Shown here: positions 33,097 through 41,917 of the stretch, piece after piece | Layout of the letters: each line of letters opens with the position of its first letter | Position numbering within the stretch: the stretch's first letter is position 1 | DNA from: Chryseobacterium jejuense | Lineage (GTDB): Bacteria; Bacteroidota; Bacteroidia; Flavobacteriales; Weeksellaceae | Assembly (NCBI RefSeq): GCF_017877355.1 | Contig: NZ_JAGIPR010000014.1 | Span: 78,689-142,688 of the forward strand | Direction: 5' to 3' | Length of the DNA: 64,000 bases | Notes under the pieces: generated by a model | What the model was told of the DNA's origin: nothing | Database searches by the model: none | The model's input: only the letters and a program-made list of their open reading frames with translations | Translations under genes and position numbers: made by a program

Positions 33097-34299
33097 TTAA
33101 TCTTCTACATATTTATTCCTTGCTGCTCTTAGTCCGAAATAGAGCATTATTAGTACCGCAATGCTCAGAAAGTAAAATGAGGTATTCCAGGAAATATCCC
33201 AATCATGCAGCTTTCCAAATACCGGAGGACCAAATGCAGCAATCAGATAACCTACAGACTGTGCCATTCCGGAAATCTTTACTGCATTGATACTGCTTTT
33301 GGTTCTTGTAGAGAAAAACAAGATGGATAAACTGAAAGATAACCCATTAGAAATCCCTATAATGACAGCATTCACATAGATCCATTGAGATTTCAGAAAG
33401 ACAAACATCATGGTACTTCCAAACATCAGAGCACATATAAAAAGGATCAAAATTCTTTGGTCTTTCATTTTACTGGCAATAATCGGACAGCAGAATGTTA
33501 TCGGAATCATAGTAATCTGAATAACAAAAAGCACCCATCCCGAACTTTCACCAGACATATTATAATCGGTAAGGAATGAAGGCAGCCACGCCACCATACA
33601 GTAATAAAACAAAGACTGTAACCCCATAAAAACACTGATATTCCATGCCTGGGCAGATTTAAACATATTAAAATCGGAAGTTCCCAACGCCGTTTTAAGT
33701 TGTGTAGGATTCTTCTTATTAAATATCATTTCAAGAATCAACACTACAAATCCCAAAGCAGCAATAACCAACCAAATTCCCAAAGATCCACGCCATCCGA
33801 AGCCTGTCCATTCTCCAATTCTTACACTGAAACCGGAAGCCAAAGCAGCCGTAAGGTTCATAGAAACAGCAAAAATCCCCGTCATTAAACCAATCTGCTT
33901 CGGAAAATTATTCTTAACATATCCGGGAGTCACTACATTTCCAATACAAATTCCCAAACCGATAAATACAGAGCCTGCAAATAACAGCCAAAGAGAACCT
34001 GAAATTCTCAGGAACAATCCAAAACTTAAAATAATCAACGAATACATTAACAGTTTACTGATTCCGAACTTATTGGAAAACCTGCTGACCAAGACAGAGC
34101 AGACTGCAAACATAAAAAGTGGAATAGAGGTCAAAAGACTCACCTGGAAATTATCCAGCTTCAGCGCATCTCTTACATCACCAAGCACTGGAGATACGGC
34201 CACAATCGGTGACCGAAGATTGCTGGAAATCAATATTACAACCAGCACATTCAGAAGCATTAAAACATAAGAAGCATTCTTTTTTACTTCGTTCTTCAT
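33097..34299 (-). CDS. MFS exporter, CynX/NimT family
   Basis: A 400-residue transporter with twelve predicted membrane segments. SSNLRSPIVAVSPVLG in TM1 is the signature of the CynX/NimT branch (cyanate transporter and 2-nitroimidazole exporter). The start at 34299 (MKNEVKK) is used because upstream codons lie across the promoter. It is divergent from an AraC-type regulator gene, the same arrangement as nimT and nimR in E. coli, with a 16-bp palindrome in the shared promoter. Export of a toxic heterocycle is a reasonable guess; the substrate is unproven. Confidence 0.85.
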   Translation of the reverse strand: MKNEVKKNASYVLMLLNVLVVILISSNLRSPIVAVSPVLGDVRDALKLDNFQVSLLTSIPLFMFAVCSVLVSRFSNKFGISKLLMYSLIILSFGLFLRISGSLWLLFAGSVFIGLGICIGNVVTPGYVKNNFPKQIGLMTGIFAVSMNLTAALASGFSVRIGEWTGFGWRGSLGIWLVIAALGFVVLILEMIFNKKNPTQLKTALGTSDFNMFKSAQAWNISVFMGLQSLFYYCMVAWLPSFLTDYNMSGESSGWVLFVIQITMIPITFCCPIIASKMKDQRILILFICALMFGSTMMFVFLKSQWIYVNAVIIGISNGLSFSLSILFFSTRTKSSINAVKISGMAQSVGYLIAAFGPPVFGKLHDWDISWNTSFYFLSIAVLIMLYFGLRAARNKYVED

Positions 34300-34308
34300 T
34301 ATAATAAA

Positions 34309-34324
34309 ACTTTTGTACAAAAGT
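34309..34324. promoter_or_regulatory. 16-bp palindrome in the divergent promoter region
   Basis: ACTTTTGTACAAAAGT is a perfect palindrome that overlaps the exporter's -7 element (TACTTTTG on the minus strand, 34325-34318). It is a good candidate operator for the AraC regulator. Confidence 0.5.
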
Positions 34325-34341
34325 AGCATAGTAATTTTGTT

Positions 34342-34349
34342 TAATTTTG
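34342..34349 (+). promoter_or_regulatory. -7 promoter element of the AraC regulator gene
   Basis: TAATTTTG matches TAnnTTTG, 23 nt upstream of the ATG. A second copy at 34332-34339 is an alternative. Confidence 0.4.
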
Positions 34350-34372
34350 CCAAAGTTTTAACCTGAAACGAC

Positions 34373-35179
34373 ATGAATGCGAACGACAGTATCAAAATAG
34401 ATGAGCTTAATAAACCTTATTTTGTATGGTTTGAAGAAAACTGGATTCATGATAATGTTCTCCACCAGCATGAAAAGGGTCAATTGGTATATGTAGAAAG
34501 TGGATTTCAGTATATCACGATTGAAGAAAAGATTTATCTTCTTCCCCAGAATTATGCGGCCTGGATCCCTTCAAAGGCCATACATAAAACGAATTCCCAT
34601 TCTGAAAAGATCAAGCTGATGATTATGTTTGCAGATACAGACAGTAAAGATTCTTTTTATGATGAGGTGAATGTCTTTTCTGTTCCTCCTGTATTAAGGG
34701 AAATGATAAAATATGCCGAAAAATGGTCCAAATTGATGAAAAAGGATTCCGGTGAAACTGTATTTTTAAAAGCGCTTTTTAATGAGCTTCCTTATTTTGT
34801 GGAACATTCCCTGAAGCTCCACATCTGTCTTCCAAAAGATAAGCGTCTGGAGAAAGTGATTGAACACCTTCATCATTATTATAATACAGAAATAAAAATA
34901 GACGACCTTGGTGAACTGGCTTTGGTTTCTTCCCGAAGCCTGGAGCGTATATTCAAAAAAGAAACAGGCCTTACTTTGAGCAAATATCAGCAGATGCTCC
35001 GTATTATTAAAAGCCTTGAACTTTTGAGTTCAGGAAACCTAACAATTTCAGAAACGGCTTATGAAGTAGGGTATAAGAGTGTGCAGGCGTACACCAGAAG
35101 TTTTCAGGCGGTAATGCAGTTCAGACCTACGGATTTTATGAAAAACATTAACTTAGGTCAAGGAAAAGGGACTTATTAA
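34373..35179 (+). CDS. AraC-family regulator with cupin domain (NimR-like)
   Basis: A 268-residue regulator. The N-terminal half is an AraC-type cupin (HQHEKGQLVYVESG, AAWIPSKAIHKTNSHSE) and the C-terminal half a double helix-turn-helix (IDDLGELALVSSRSLERIF, ISETAYEVGYKSVQAYTRSF). The layout and the divergent CynX/NimT-type exporter match E. coli NimR/NimT, though orthology is not shown. It probably controls the exporter through the palindrome between them. Confidence 0.85.
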   Translation: MNANDSIKIDELNKPYFVWFEENWIHDNVLHQHEKGQLVYVESGFQYITIEEKIYLLPQNYAAWIPSKAIHKTNSHSEKIKLMIMFADTDSKDSFYDEVNVFSVPPVLREMIKYAEKWSKLMKKDSGETVFLKALFNELPYFVEHSLKLHICLPKDKRLEKVIEHLHHYYNTEIKIDDLGELALVSSRSLERIFKKETGLTLSKYQQMLRIIKSLELLSSGNLTISETAYEVGYKSVQAYTRSFQAVMQFRPTDFMKNINLGQGKGTY

Positions 35180-35299
35180 TAATTAAAATTCACCAAAAAA
35201 TATCTATATAAAAGCATTTACAACTTTTATTTTAATGAATAATTCCCCTTTTGTTCATTTATTACATCAATAGCAAATTTCCAATTATACAGCTTATTA

Positions 35300-35364
35300 A
35301 AATAAAAAGGCCCCCATGACTGGAGACCTTAAAAAAACACAAATGATGAAAAAAAATTATTTCG
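35300..35364 (-). ncRNA. Candidate small RNA with own promoter and terminator
   Basis: Minus-strand signals line up as a free-standing transcript: -33-like TTG (35398-35396), 18-nt spacer, -7 TATATTTG (35377-35370), predicted start near 35364, and a terminator hairpin at 35330-35307 followed by UUUUUAUU. The stem pairs fully (two G-U pairs) only as minus-strand RNA. The product would be about 65 nt and very U-rich. No coding gene is linked to it. Confidence 0.4.
35307..35330 (-). terminator. Intrinsic terminator, minus strand
   Basis: Ten-bp stem (arms 35307-35316 and 35321-35330, 4-nt loop) then a T-rich tract when read on the minus strand. It would end the candidate small RNA or read-through from the MATE remnant. 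Confidence 0.55.
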
Positions 35365-35528
35365 ATTCACAAATATAAGCAAAATTCATATTATGCAACG
35401 CATGGTATGTGGATTTTTTTTAAAAATTATTTATTTTAATTAAAAATTATCATTTACTAATATATTTTGATTTTCCTTAACATTTTGAAATTAAGCCATA
35501 TCTTGTAAATTACTCCACCAAACACGAT

Positions 35529-35876
35529 TCATTCTATAATGGGACTCACCATATAAATACTTCGGATTCCGTACAACATGGGAATAATGAGAAGAGCATG
35601 GATGTATAATATCAGCTGTCTTAAAATACTTATCACAGTAGCCGGCCGTGCATTTTCTAAAGAAGAAAAACCAAACCATGAGCCCTGTAAAGGAGAAAAT
35701 CCGATATGCTTTGATACTTCTTTCATATTTTTCAGCCCCAAATTTCATTCCCGTGACAGGCTGCAATGCTCTCATCAGTCCTCAAAGCGGAACCATGGCA
35801 ATTACTGCCGGCCAAGACATCTGGCACATTACTTTCGGCATATTTCCGTTCAAAATAAGCTGTCTCTGCTGTTCCA
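35529..35876 (-). pseudogene. MATE-family efflux pump remnant
   Basis: Three pieces of a MATE exporter survive in order. From 35876 there is an intact-looking N-terminus (MEQQRQLILNGNMPKVMCQM) that hits a stop after about 31 residues. In the same frame follows the mid-protein motif RALQPVTGMKFGAEKYERSI. A shifted frame then gives the C-terminal half motif ARPATVISILRQLILYI to IYMVSPIIE. A full MATE protein is about 450 residues, so most of the gene is deleted and the rest is frameshifted. It cannot be functional. Confidence 0.75.
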
Positions 35877-36257
35877 TTATTATGATTGTAAATTTTTAAA
35901 AGAAAGATGTGGTATTGCTATAAAAGGTAGTTGAAATAGAGAAAATGAAATGAATAAGTTCTACAAGATCAATTACACCTAACCCTTCATTAATCAACAA
36001 ATCGTAATTTCAAATTTCTTTCTTCCAGCTCCCGATGAATACTCATCTTAGCTATAGTCTCATTGCTGTTAATTATTAATAATAATTCTAAATAACTTAA
36101 AGTTTTTACAAACTTAGTGCTTAGTGATAGTAGATTGGCTCCTTAAGGCGGAATAAATATAGAAATTAAGCTAATGAATGACTACTCTTAACTATTAATC
36201 AAAAGAGCAGAACTTTAAAAACACGGTGGAAACATGGACTAATAAAGCATTTATCAC
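35877..36257. other. Non-coding gap with a possible gene-tail remnant
   Basis: No intact gene is seen. On the minus strand a tail ending at a stop at 35990 reads KMSIHRELEERNLKLRFVD, which looks like the end of a longer lost protein. The remainder is AT-rich with no recognised feature. Confidence 0.3.
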
Positions 36258-36265
36258 TACATTTG
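36258..36265 (+). promoter_or_regulatory. -7 promoter element of the Crp/Fnr gene at 36286
   Basis: TACATTTG matches TAnnTTTG and lies 20 nt before the ATG. Confidence 0.45.
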
Positions 36266-36285
36266 CTGATGACTGACTTAATTAC

Positions 36286-36855
36286 ATGGAAGAACAATTA
36301 GTTTCATATATTCAAGATAAAATATTGGTAACTGATGAAGAGATGGAAACCATTCTGTCTTATTTTAAACCTATTAAATTAAAAAAGAACGAGCTACTTC
36401 TCACCAATGGCCAGACCAGCCAAAGAACCTTTTTTGTCGCTAATGGCTGTCTCAGAATATTTTTCATCAATGAAGAAGGGCAGGAGTCTACCCGTTATTT
36501 TGCTTTTGAAAATCAGTTTGCTACTGCTCTGGTAAGCTTTATCACTTCCGAACCATCTGAAGAATTTATTCAGGCTGTAGAAGAGACGGAGGTTTATTAC
36601 ATTACCCACAAAGACTTTTATCATCTTCTGGAAATTGTGCCAAAATGGGAAAAATTCTACAGAATCTATCTTGAAATAGCTTATGTAACGAATACCAAAA
36701 GGCTGATGTCTTTCCTAGTTCAGGATGCACTAGAAAAATACCGTCAGTTATTGGCTGAAAACCCAATTATTGTCCGACGGCTATCCAATAAAATGGTAGC
36801 TTCCTACCTCAATATTTCTCAGGAAACATTAAGCAGGCTTAAATCTAAACTTTAA
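36286..36855 (+). CDS. Crp/Fnr family transcriptional regulator
   Basis: A 189-residue regulator with a cNMP-binding-like barrel (KKNELLLTNGQTSQRTFFVANGCLR) and a C-terminal winged helix (NKMVASYLNISQETLSRLKSK). It is the third orphan Crp/Fnr gene in the window. It lies 95 bp upstream of the first gene of the metal-efflux group, but no binding site was identified, so regulation of efflux is only a possibility. Confidence 0.9.
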   Translation: MEEQLVSYIQDKILVTDEEMETILSYFKPIKLKKNELLLTNGQTSQRTFFVANGCLRIFFINEEGQESTRYFAFENQFATALVSFITSEPSEEFIQAVEETEVYYITHKDFYHLLEIVPKWEKFYRIYLEIAYVTNTKRLMSFLVQDALEKYRQLLAENPIIVRRLSNKMVASYLNISQETLSRLKSKL

Positions 36856-36937
36856 TTTATAAGCAAAACAGTCAAAAAACCTTTTTAATTAAACAAAAAT
36901 TAATCTTTCTCTTTTTTCTCAGGAAAAATTTAAGCCT

Positions 36938-36945
36938 TATATTTG
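36938..36945 (+). promoter_or_regulatory. -7 promoter element of the metal-efflux group
   Basis: TATATTTG matches TAnnTTTG. It ends 5 nt before the ATG at 36951, so the message would be leaderless or nearly so if this start is used. Confidence 0.5.
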
Positions 36946-36950
36946 CAGGG

Positions 36951-37313
36951 ATGTTAAAATGGTTCTCCATAATATGTTCAATGATGTATGTACTGGCTAC
37001 CACCAATATGGGGGAAGTTCTGAAGGTGCCTATGTTTGTAGAACATTTTATGGAATATGAAGGAAATCTTTCAGAATTCGTTATGGAACATTATGACAAC
37101 CATAAAAAAGATGCTGACTGGGATCTGGATCAAAAACTGCCATTTATCAATCCGCCCATTGTCCTTACAGTACATGCACAGCTTCCTGATTATACCTTTG
37201 AAATTAAGAAACCTAAGGAAATCAGAATTCCACAGAAGAACAGCATCTATCAGGAAAAAGACTTTTCAAACCTTTACCTTTCCAACATTTTCCAGCCTCC
37301 ACGGCTTTCTTAA
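36951..37313 (+). CDS. Small exported protein upstream of the RND pump, function unknown
   Basis: A 120-residue protein with an N-terminal hydrophobic segment (WFSIICSMMYVLATTNMG) that may be a signal peptide or anchor. The rest is polar with several histidines, including HFMEYEGN and EHYDNHKKDADWDLDQKLP. No known family is recognised. Its position before the RND pump gene suggests a role in metal efflux. The -7 element almost touches the ATG; Met11 or Met12 are alternative starts. Confidence 0.6.
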   Translation: MLKWFSIICSMMYVLATTNMGEVLKVPMFVEHFMEYEGNLSEFVMEHYDNHKKDADWDLDQKLPFINPPIVLTVHAQLPDYTFEIKKPKEIRIPQKNSIYQEKDFSNLYLSNIFQPPRLS

Positions 37314-37572
37314 TGGATTTAAAATTAAAAATGAATACTTTAAGTTTTACTTAAGGTGGTCTATTCTTATTGCTTATCAATTAATCAGTAGCGTATTATT
37401 ATTATTCTGCTTACCGTTTTTACTGTAAAATGCTCTTTATAGACAACACCGTATATTTTACGGAAATCTATAATGTTTGAAATTCTACAAATAAAATCTT
37501 GATGGTTTTCAACTTTCAAAGAATAGCTAAGCGCATATACAACGCTGGTGGTTATCTATAAATAATTTTTTC

Positions 37573-40500
37573 ATGTTAAACAAAATTATTGAGTTTTCTG
37601 TAAAGAATAAACTCATCATTGCTCTGTTCACTATAGGCTTAGTTCTTTTCGGAGTATATGAAACTACCAAACTACCCATTGATGCTCAGCCTGACATCAC
37701 CAATAATCAGGTACAGATTATCACTACAGCGCCTTCTTATGGAGCTGCAGATATTGAGCGTCTTGTAACATTTCCCATTGAACAGGCAACCAGCAACATC
37801 AGCGGAATTACAGAGCTTCGAAGCCTATCCAGATTTGGATTGTCATTAGTAACTGTTGTTTTTGATGATGATACAGATGTCTATTGGGCCCGCCAACAGG
37901 TTCAGGAACGTTTACAGCTCGTTCAGGACAATATTCCTGCCGGAATTGGAAAACCTGAACTGGGGCCTATTTCTACAGGATTGGGAGAGATTTTCCAATA
38001 TGTGGTGAGAGCCAAGAAAGGCTATGAAAATGTATATGACGAAACGGAACTGAGAACCATTCAGGATTGGGTAGTCAGACGACAATTACTGGGAACCAAA
38101 GGAGTAGCAGATGTAAGCAGTTTCGGAGGAAAGCTTAAACAGTATGAAATTGCCATTAATCCTAATAAACTTCAGGCTTTTAATATCAATATCAACGATG
38201 TTTTTGCTGCTTTAGAAAATAATAATCAAAATACTGGTGGAGCCTATATCGAAAAGAAAGAAACGGTTCTTTTTATCCGAAGTGAAGGTCTTTTAGGAAC
38301 AAAAGAGGATATAGGAAATATTCAGGTTGCTGAAACCAAAGAAGGAATTCCGGTCCACATTAAGGATGTAGCGTCTGTAAAGATTGGATATGCGACAAGG
38401 TATGGCGCCATGACCTATAATGATACTGGAGAAGTATCCGGAGCTATTGTATTGATGCTTAAAGGGGAAAATGCCAACGAAGTAATAGGCAATATTAAGC
38501 AAAGACTTGAAAAGATTCAGGAATCTTTACCGGAAGGTGTTGTGATTGAGCCTTTCCTTGACCGTGCTAAAATGGTTAACAATACCATCAGTACGGTAAA
38601 AACCAATTTGATGGAGGGAGCTTTAATCGTAGTTTTCATCCTTGTTGTATTCCTTGGAAACTTCAGGGCCGGATTATTGGTTGCTTCTGTCATTCCTTTA
38701 GCCATGTTGTTTGCCATTATTATGATGAACATCTTCGGGGTTGGAGGAAACCTGATGAGTCTTGGAGCCTTAGACTTCGGTCTTATTGTAGATGGTGCTG
38801 TTATCATTGTGGAAGCTGTTCTGCACCAGTTAGCCCATAAAAAGCACTTTGGTAAGGACAATATGCTGAGTAAAAAGGAAATGGATGACCAGGTTTCCAG
38901 TTCTGCCACAAAAATGGTTAACAGTGCTGTTTTCGGGCAGATCATTATCCTTATTGTATACCTTCCCATCTTTACACTGCAGGGAATTGAGGGGAAAATG
39001 TTCAAACCGATGGCACAAACGGTAGCTTTTGCATTAATTGGGGCATTTATTCTTTCCCTTACTTACATTCCTATGATGAGTTCATTAGTATTAAGCCGAA
39101 AGAAAAAGGAAAAAGACAATATTTCTGACAGGGTAATGGCCAAAGTGGAAACAGGACATCAAAAGTTCCTGATGAAAGCCCTGAAATTCAGAAAAACAAT
39201 CATTCTAAGTGTTCTTGTTCTTTTTGCCGGTGCTATTTTCACTTTATCAAGAATGGGTGGAGAATTTATCCCATCTCTGGAAGAAGGTGATTTTGCTGTT
39301 GAAATGAGGATTCTTCAGGGAAGTAATATTAATGAGACCAAAAAGGTAACCACACAGGCTTCCAGCATTCTTTTAAAACAGTTTCCGGAGGTACAGAAGA
39401 TCGTTGTAAAGATCGGAAGTGCAGAGATCCCGACAGAACCCATGCCTATGGATGCCGGAGATATGATTATTGTTTTAAAACCTAAAAAAGAATGGACGTC
39501 CGCAACATCATTCCCTGAACTTTCTGAAAAAATGAGCAAGGCATTAAGCATTATCCCGGGATTAACAACCAGCTTCCAGTTCCCGGTACAGATGCGTTTC
39601 AATGAACTAATGACCGGTGCCAGACAAGATATCGTCTGTAAAATTTACGGAGAAGATCTTGACAGTCTTACCACCTATGCCAAAAAACTGGGAAGTATCA
39701 TCAATACGGTAAAAGGCGCTCAGGATCTCTACATAGAGCCTGTTGAAGGCGCTCCACAGGTCGTTATTGATTATAACCGCTCCGAATTATCCAGATACAA
39801 TATTTCTGTTGCCGAGATCAACAGAGTGATTAATATGGCTTTCGCAGGACAAACGGCAGGTGCTTTATATGAAGGGGAGAAAAAGTTTGATATCGTTGTT
39901 CGTATGGATAATGATTATAAAAAAGACATTACCAGCATACAGAATCTATTGGTTCCTACGGCTTCCGGAGAGCAAATTCCGCTATCTCAACTGGCAAAAG
40001 TAGAACTTAAAGACAGCCCAAACCAGATCCAAAGAGAAGACACCAAAAGAAGGATCATTATAGGATTTAATGCAAAGGGAAGAGATGTTCAGACTGTTGT
40101 GGAGGAACTCCAGCAAAAAGTAGGGAAGAATCTGAAATTCTCACCAGGATATACCATTGCTTATGGAGGAACTTTTGAAAACTTAAACGAGGCCAAAGCC
40201 AGATTAGGGGTTGCCGTTCCTATTTCTTTAGTGATGATTTTCTTACTGTTATTCTTTGCTTTTGGTTCTGTAAAACACAGTTTACTCATTTATACTGCAA
40301 TACCATTATCAGCAATTGGAGGCGTGTATTTTCTTGCTTTAAGAGGAATGCCTTTCAGCATCAGCGCGGGGGTTGGATTCATTGCTTTATTTGGAGTTGC
40401 CGTACTTAACGGAATTGTTTTGATATCAGAATTTAACCGATTGAAAAAGAACGGAATAACCAACACCAGCAGAATTGTATTGATGGGAACAAAAATCAGG

Positions 40501-41910
40501 CTTCGTCCGGTGCTGATGACTGCATTTGTAGCTTCATTAGGATTCCTTCCAATGGCCATCAGCAATGGAGCAGGTGCGGAGGTACAGAGACCATTAGCCA
40601 CTGTAGTGATCGGTGGATTGATGCTAGCAACACTTTTAACTCTATTTGTTTTACCTATTCTCTACGTCTTATTTGAACATATTAATAAAGATAAAATGAA
40701 ATTCTCTAAAAAAATAAACTATAAAAAACTGTCTGTTTTCTTGTTAATGGTTTCTTTTGGAAGCTTACAGGCTCAGGAAAACATCACCTTTGAGCAGGCG
40801 CTGGAAAAGGCATATCAACAAAACGGAACGCTTAAAGATTCAAAATTAATCTCTGATTATCAGGAGAAATTAAAAGCCAGCTATCTGGACATTCCTCAAT
40901 TGGAAGTTACAGGAGCGTTCGGACAGATTCAGGGTGAAGAAACAGATAATTCATTCGGGATTTCTCAAAGGTTCAGTTTTCCAACCGTTTATTCCAAGAG
41001 AAAACAGATGCTGGATGCAGAATGGACAGCAAGTATTATCAATCAGAACCTTACCAAAACACAGCTTACCAAAGAAGTTACAGACGTTTTTTATAGGATC
41101 TTAGTCCTTCAGGAAAAGAAAAAAGTATTGGAATACATCAGCCAGCTGTATACTAATTTCGCAGATAAGGCCGGTTTAAGATTAAAAAAGGGAGAAGCCA
41201 ATATTTTAGAAGAATCTACTGCCGAAATTCAAAAAGAACAGATAACAATACAACTGAACATTCTTGAAAATGATCTGAATATTGCAAAACTGCAGCTTCA
41301 GTTGCTTCTTCAGTCTGAAACAGCTTACCAGCCTATTGCTGATAAGCCAACAATGAATGTAGGACTTCAGGTCTCAGAGGAAATGGTAAAGCAACATCCT
41401 GAACTTCAGTATCTGCAACAGCAAATTAAAGTAGGAGAGGCTGAAATACAGCTTGAAAAAAGCAGGCTGCTTCCGGAGCTTCTTATCGGCTACACCAATC
41501 AGAGTATGAAAAACATTAATAACAACCGTTTTAATTCAGTTCAGGTAGGAGTAGGAATACCTTTGTTTACTAAAGGTCAGAGAGCATTAGCTAAAGCAGC
41601 ACAGGCCAAAATCGCTATTTCTGAAAATCAGTATCAAAGAAAAGAAATTGAACTTAAAAACAGGTTAGGGCAACAGTTGAACAACTATATGAATCAACAG
41701 AGAATCATTGAAAATTATGAACAGAAACAGCTCCCAAAATCTGAAACGATCCTAAAAACAGCCCAAAAACAAATGGATTTAGGAGAAATTGATTATCTGA
41801 ATTGGGTAATATTGGTCAATCAGGCCGTAAAAACCAAGGCAGATTATATCGATAGTCTGGACAGACTGAATCAGATAGGAGCAGAACTTAATTTCTTAAT
41901 TTCAAAATAA
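37573..41910 (+). CDS. Heavy-metal RND pump fused to outer-membrane factor (CzcA-OMF)
   Basis: A 1445-residue fusion. Residues 1-1040 form a complete HME-RND pump that exports metal ions with proton antiport; the TM4 signature DFGLIVDGAVIIVE (D401, D407) matches the divalent-cation (CzcA) type better than the monovalent CusA type. Residues from M1042 onward form a TolC/CusC-like outer-membrane factor. The junction reads like a complete signal peptide (MKFSKKINYKKLSVFLLMVS, then AQ near 1066), so the channel part may be cleaved off after export or initiated internally. The adaptor gene follows after 7 bp. The substrate metal is not known. Confidence 0.93.
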   Translation: MLNKIIEFSVKNKLIIALFTIGLVLFGVYETTKLPIDAQPDITNNQVQIITTAPSYGAADIERLVTFPIEQATSNISGITELRSLSRFGLSLVTVVFDDDTDVYWARQQVQERLQLVQDNIPAGIGKPELGPISTGLGEIFQYVVRAKKGYENVYDETELRTIQDWVVRRQLLGTKGVADVSSFGGKLKQYEIAINPNKLQAFNININDVFAALENNNQNTGGAYIEKKETVLFIRSEGLLGTKEDIGNIQVAETKEGIPVHIKDVASVKIGYATRYGAMTYNDTGEVSGAIVLMLKGENANEVIGNIKQRLEKIQESLPEGVVIEPFLDRAKMVNNTISTVKTNLMEGALIVVFILVVFLGNFRAGLLVASVIPLAMLFAIIMMNIFGVGGNLMSLGALDFGLIVDGAVIIVEAVLHQLAHKKHFGKDNMLSKKEMDDQVSSSATKMVNSAVFGQIIILIVYLPIFTLQGIEGKMFKPMAQTVAFALIGAFILSLTYIPMMSSLVLSRKKKEKDNISDRVMAKVETGHQKFLMKALKFRKTIILSVLVLFAGAIFTLSRMGGEFIPSLEEGDFAVEMRILQGSNINETKKVTTQASSILLKQFPEVQKIVVKIGSAEIPTEPMPMDAGDMIIVLKPKKEWTSATSFPELSEKMSKALSIIPGLTTSFQFPVQMRFNELMTGARQDIVCKIYGEDLDSLTTYAKKLGSIINTVKGAQDLYIEPVEGAPQVVIDYNRSELSRYNISVAEINRVINMAFAGQTAGALYEGEKKFDIVVRMDNDYKKDITSIQNLLVPTASGEQIPLSQLAKVELKDSPNQIQREDTKRRIIIGFNAKGRDVQTVVEELQQKVGKNLKFSPGYTIAYGGTFENLNEAKARLGVAVPISLVMIFLLLFFAFGSVKHSLLIYTAIPLSAIGGVYFLALRGMPFSISAGVGFIALFGVAVLNGIVLISEFNRLKKNGITNTSRIVLMGTKIRLRPVLMTAFVASLGFLPMAISNGAGAEVQRPLATVVIGGLMLATLLTLFVLPILYVLFEHINKDKMKFSKKINYKKLSVFLLMVSFGSLQAQENITFEQALEKAYQQNGTLKDSKLISDYQEKLKASYLDIPQLEVTGAFGQIQGEETDNSFGISQRFSFPTVYSKRKQMLDAEWTASIINQNLTKTQLTKEVTDVFYRILVLQEKKKVLEYISQLYTNFADKAGLRLKKGEANILEESTAEIQKEQITIQLNILENDLNIAKLQLQLLLQSETAYQPIADKPTMNVGLQVSEEMVKQHPELQYLQQQIKVGEAEIQLEKSRLLPELLIGYTNQSMKNINNNRFNSVQVGVGIPLFTKGQRALAKAAQAKIAISENQYQRKEIELKNRLGQQLNNYMNQQRIIENYEQKQLPKSETILKTAQKQMDLGEIDYLNWVILVNQAVKTKADYIDSLDRLNQIGAELNFLISK

Positions 41911-41917
41911 CAGCGTC

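Noticed and set aside
35491..35775. Ninety-four-codon minus-strand gene
   Set aside because: It mixes one true MATE motif with out-of-frame translation; the region is a MATE remnant, not a new protein.
38517..39005. Long minus-strand ORF of 162 codons inside the RND pump gene
   Set aside because: It is antisense to conserved transmembrane segments of the pump and has low-complexity composition typical of shadow frames.
37573..41910. Treating the pump-channel fusion as a missed stop codon or assembly error
   Set aside because: The frame is open across the joint with no homopolymer there, and similar fusions are known from annotated Bacteroidota pumps, so a real fusion is more likely.
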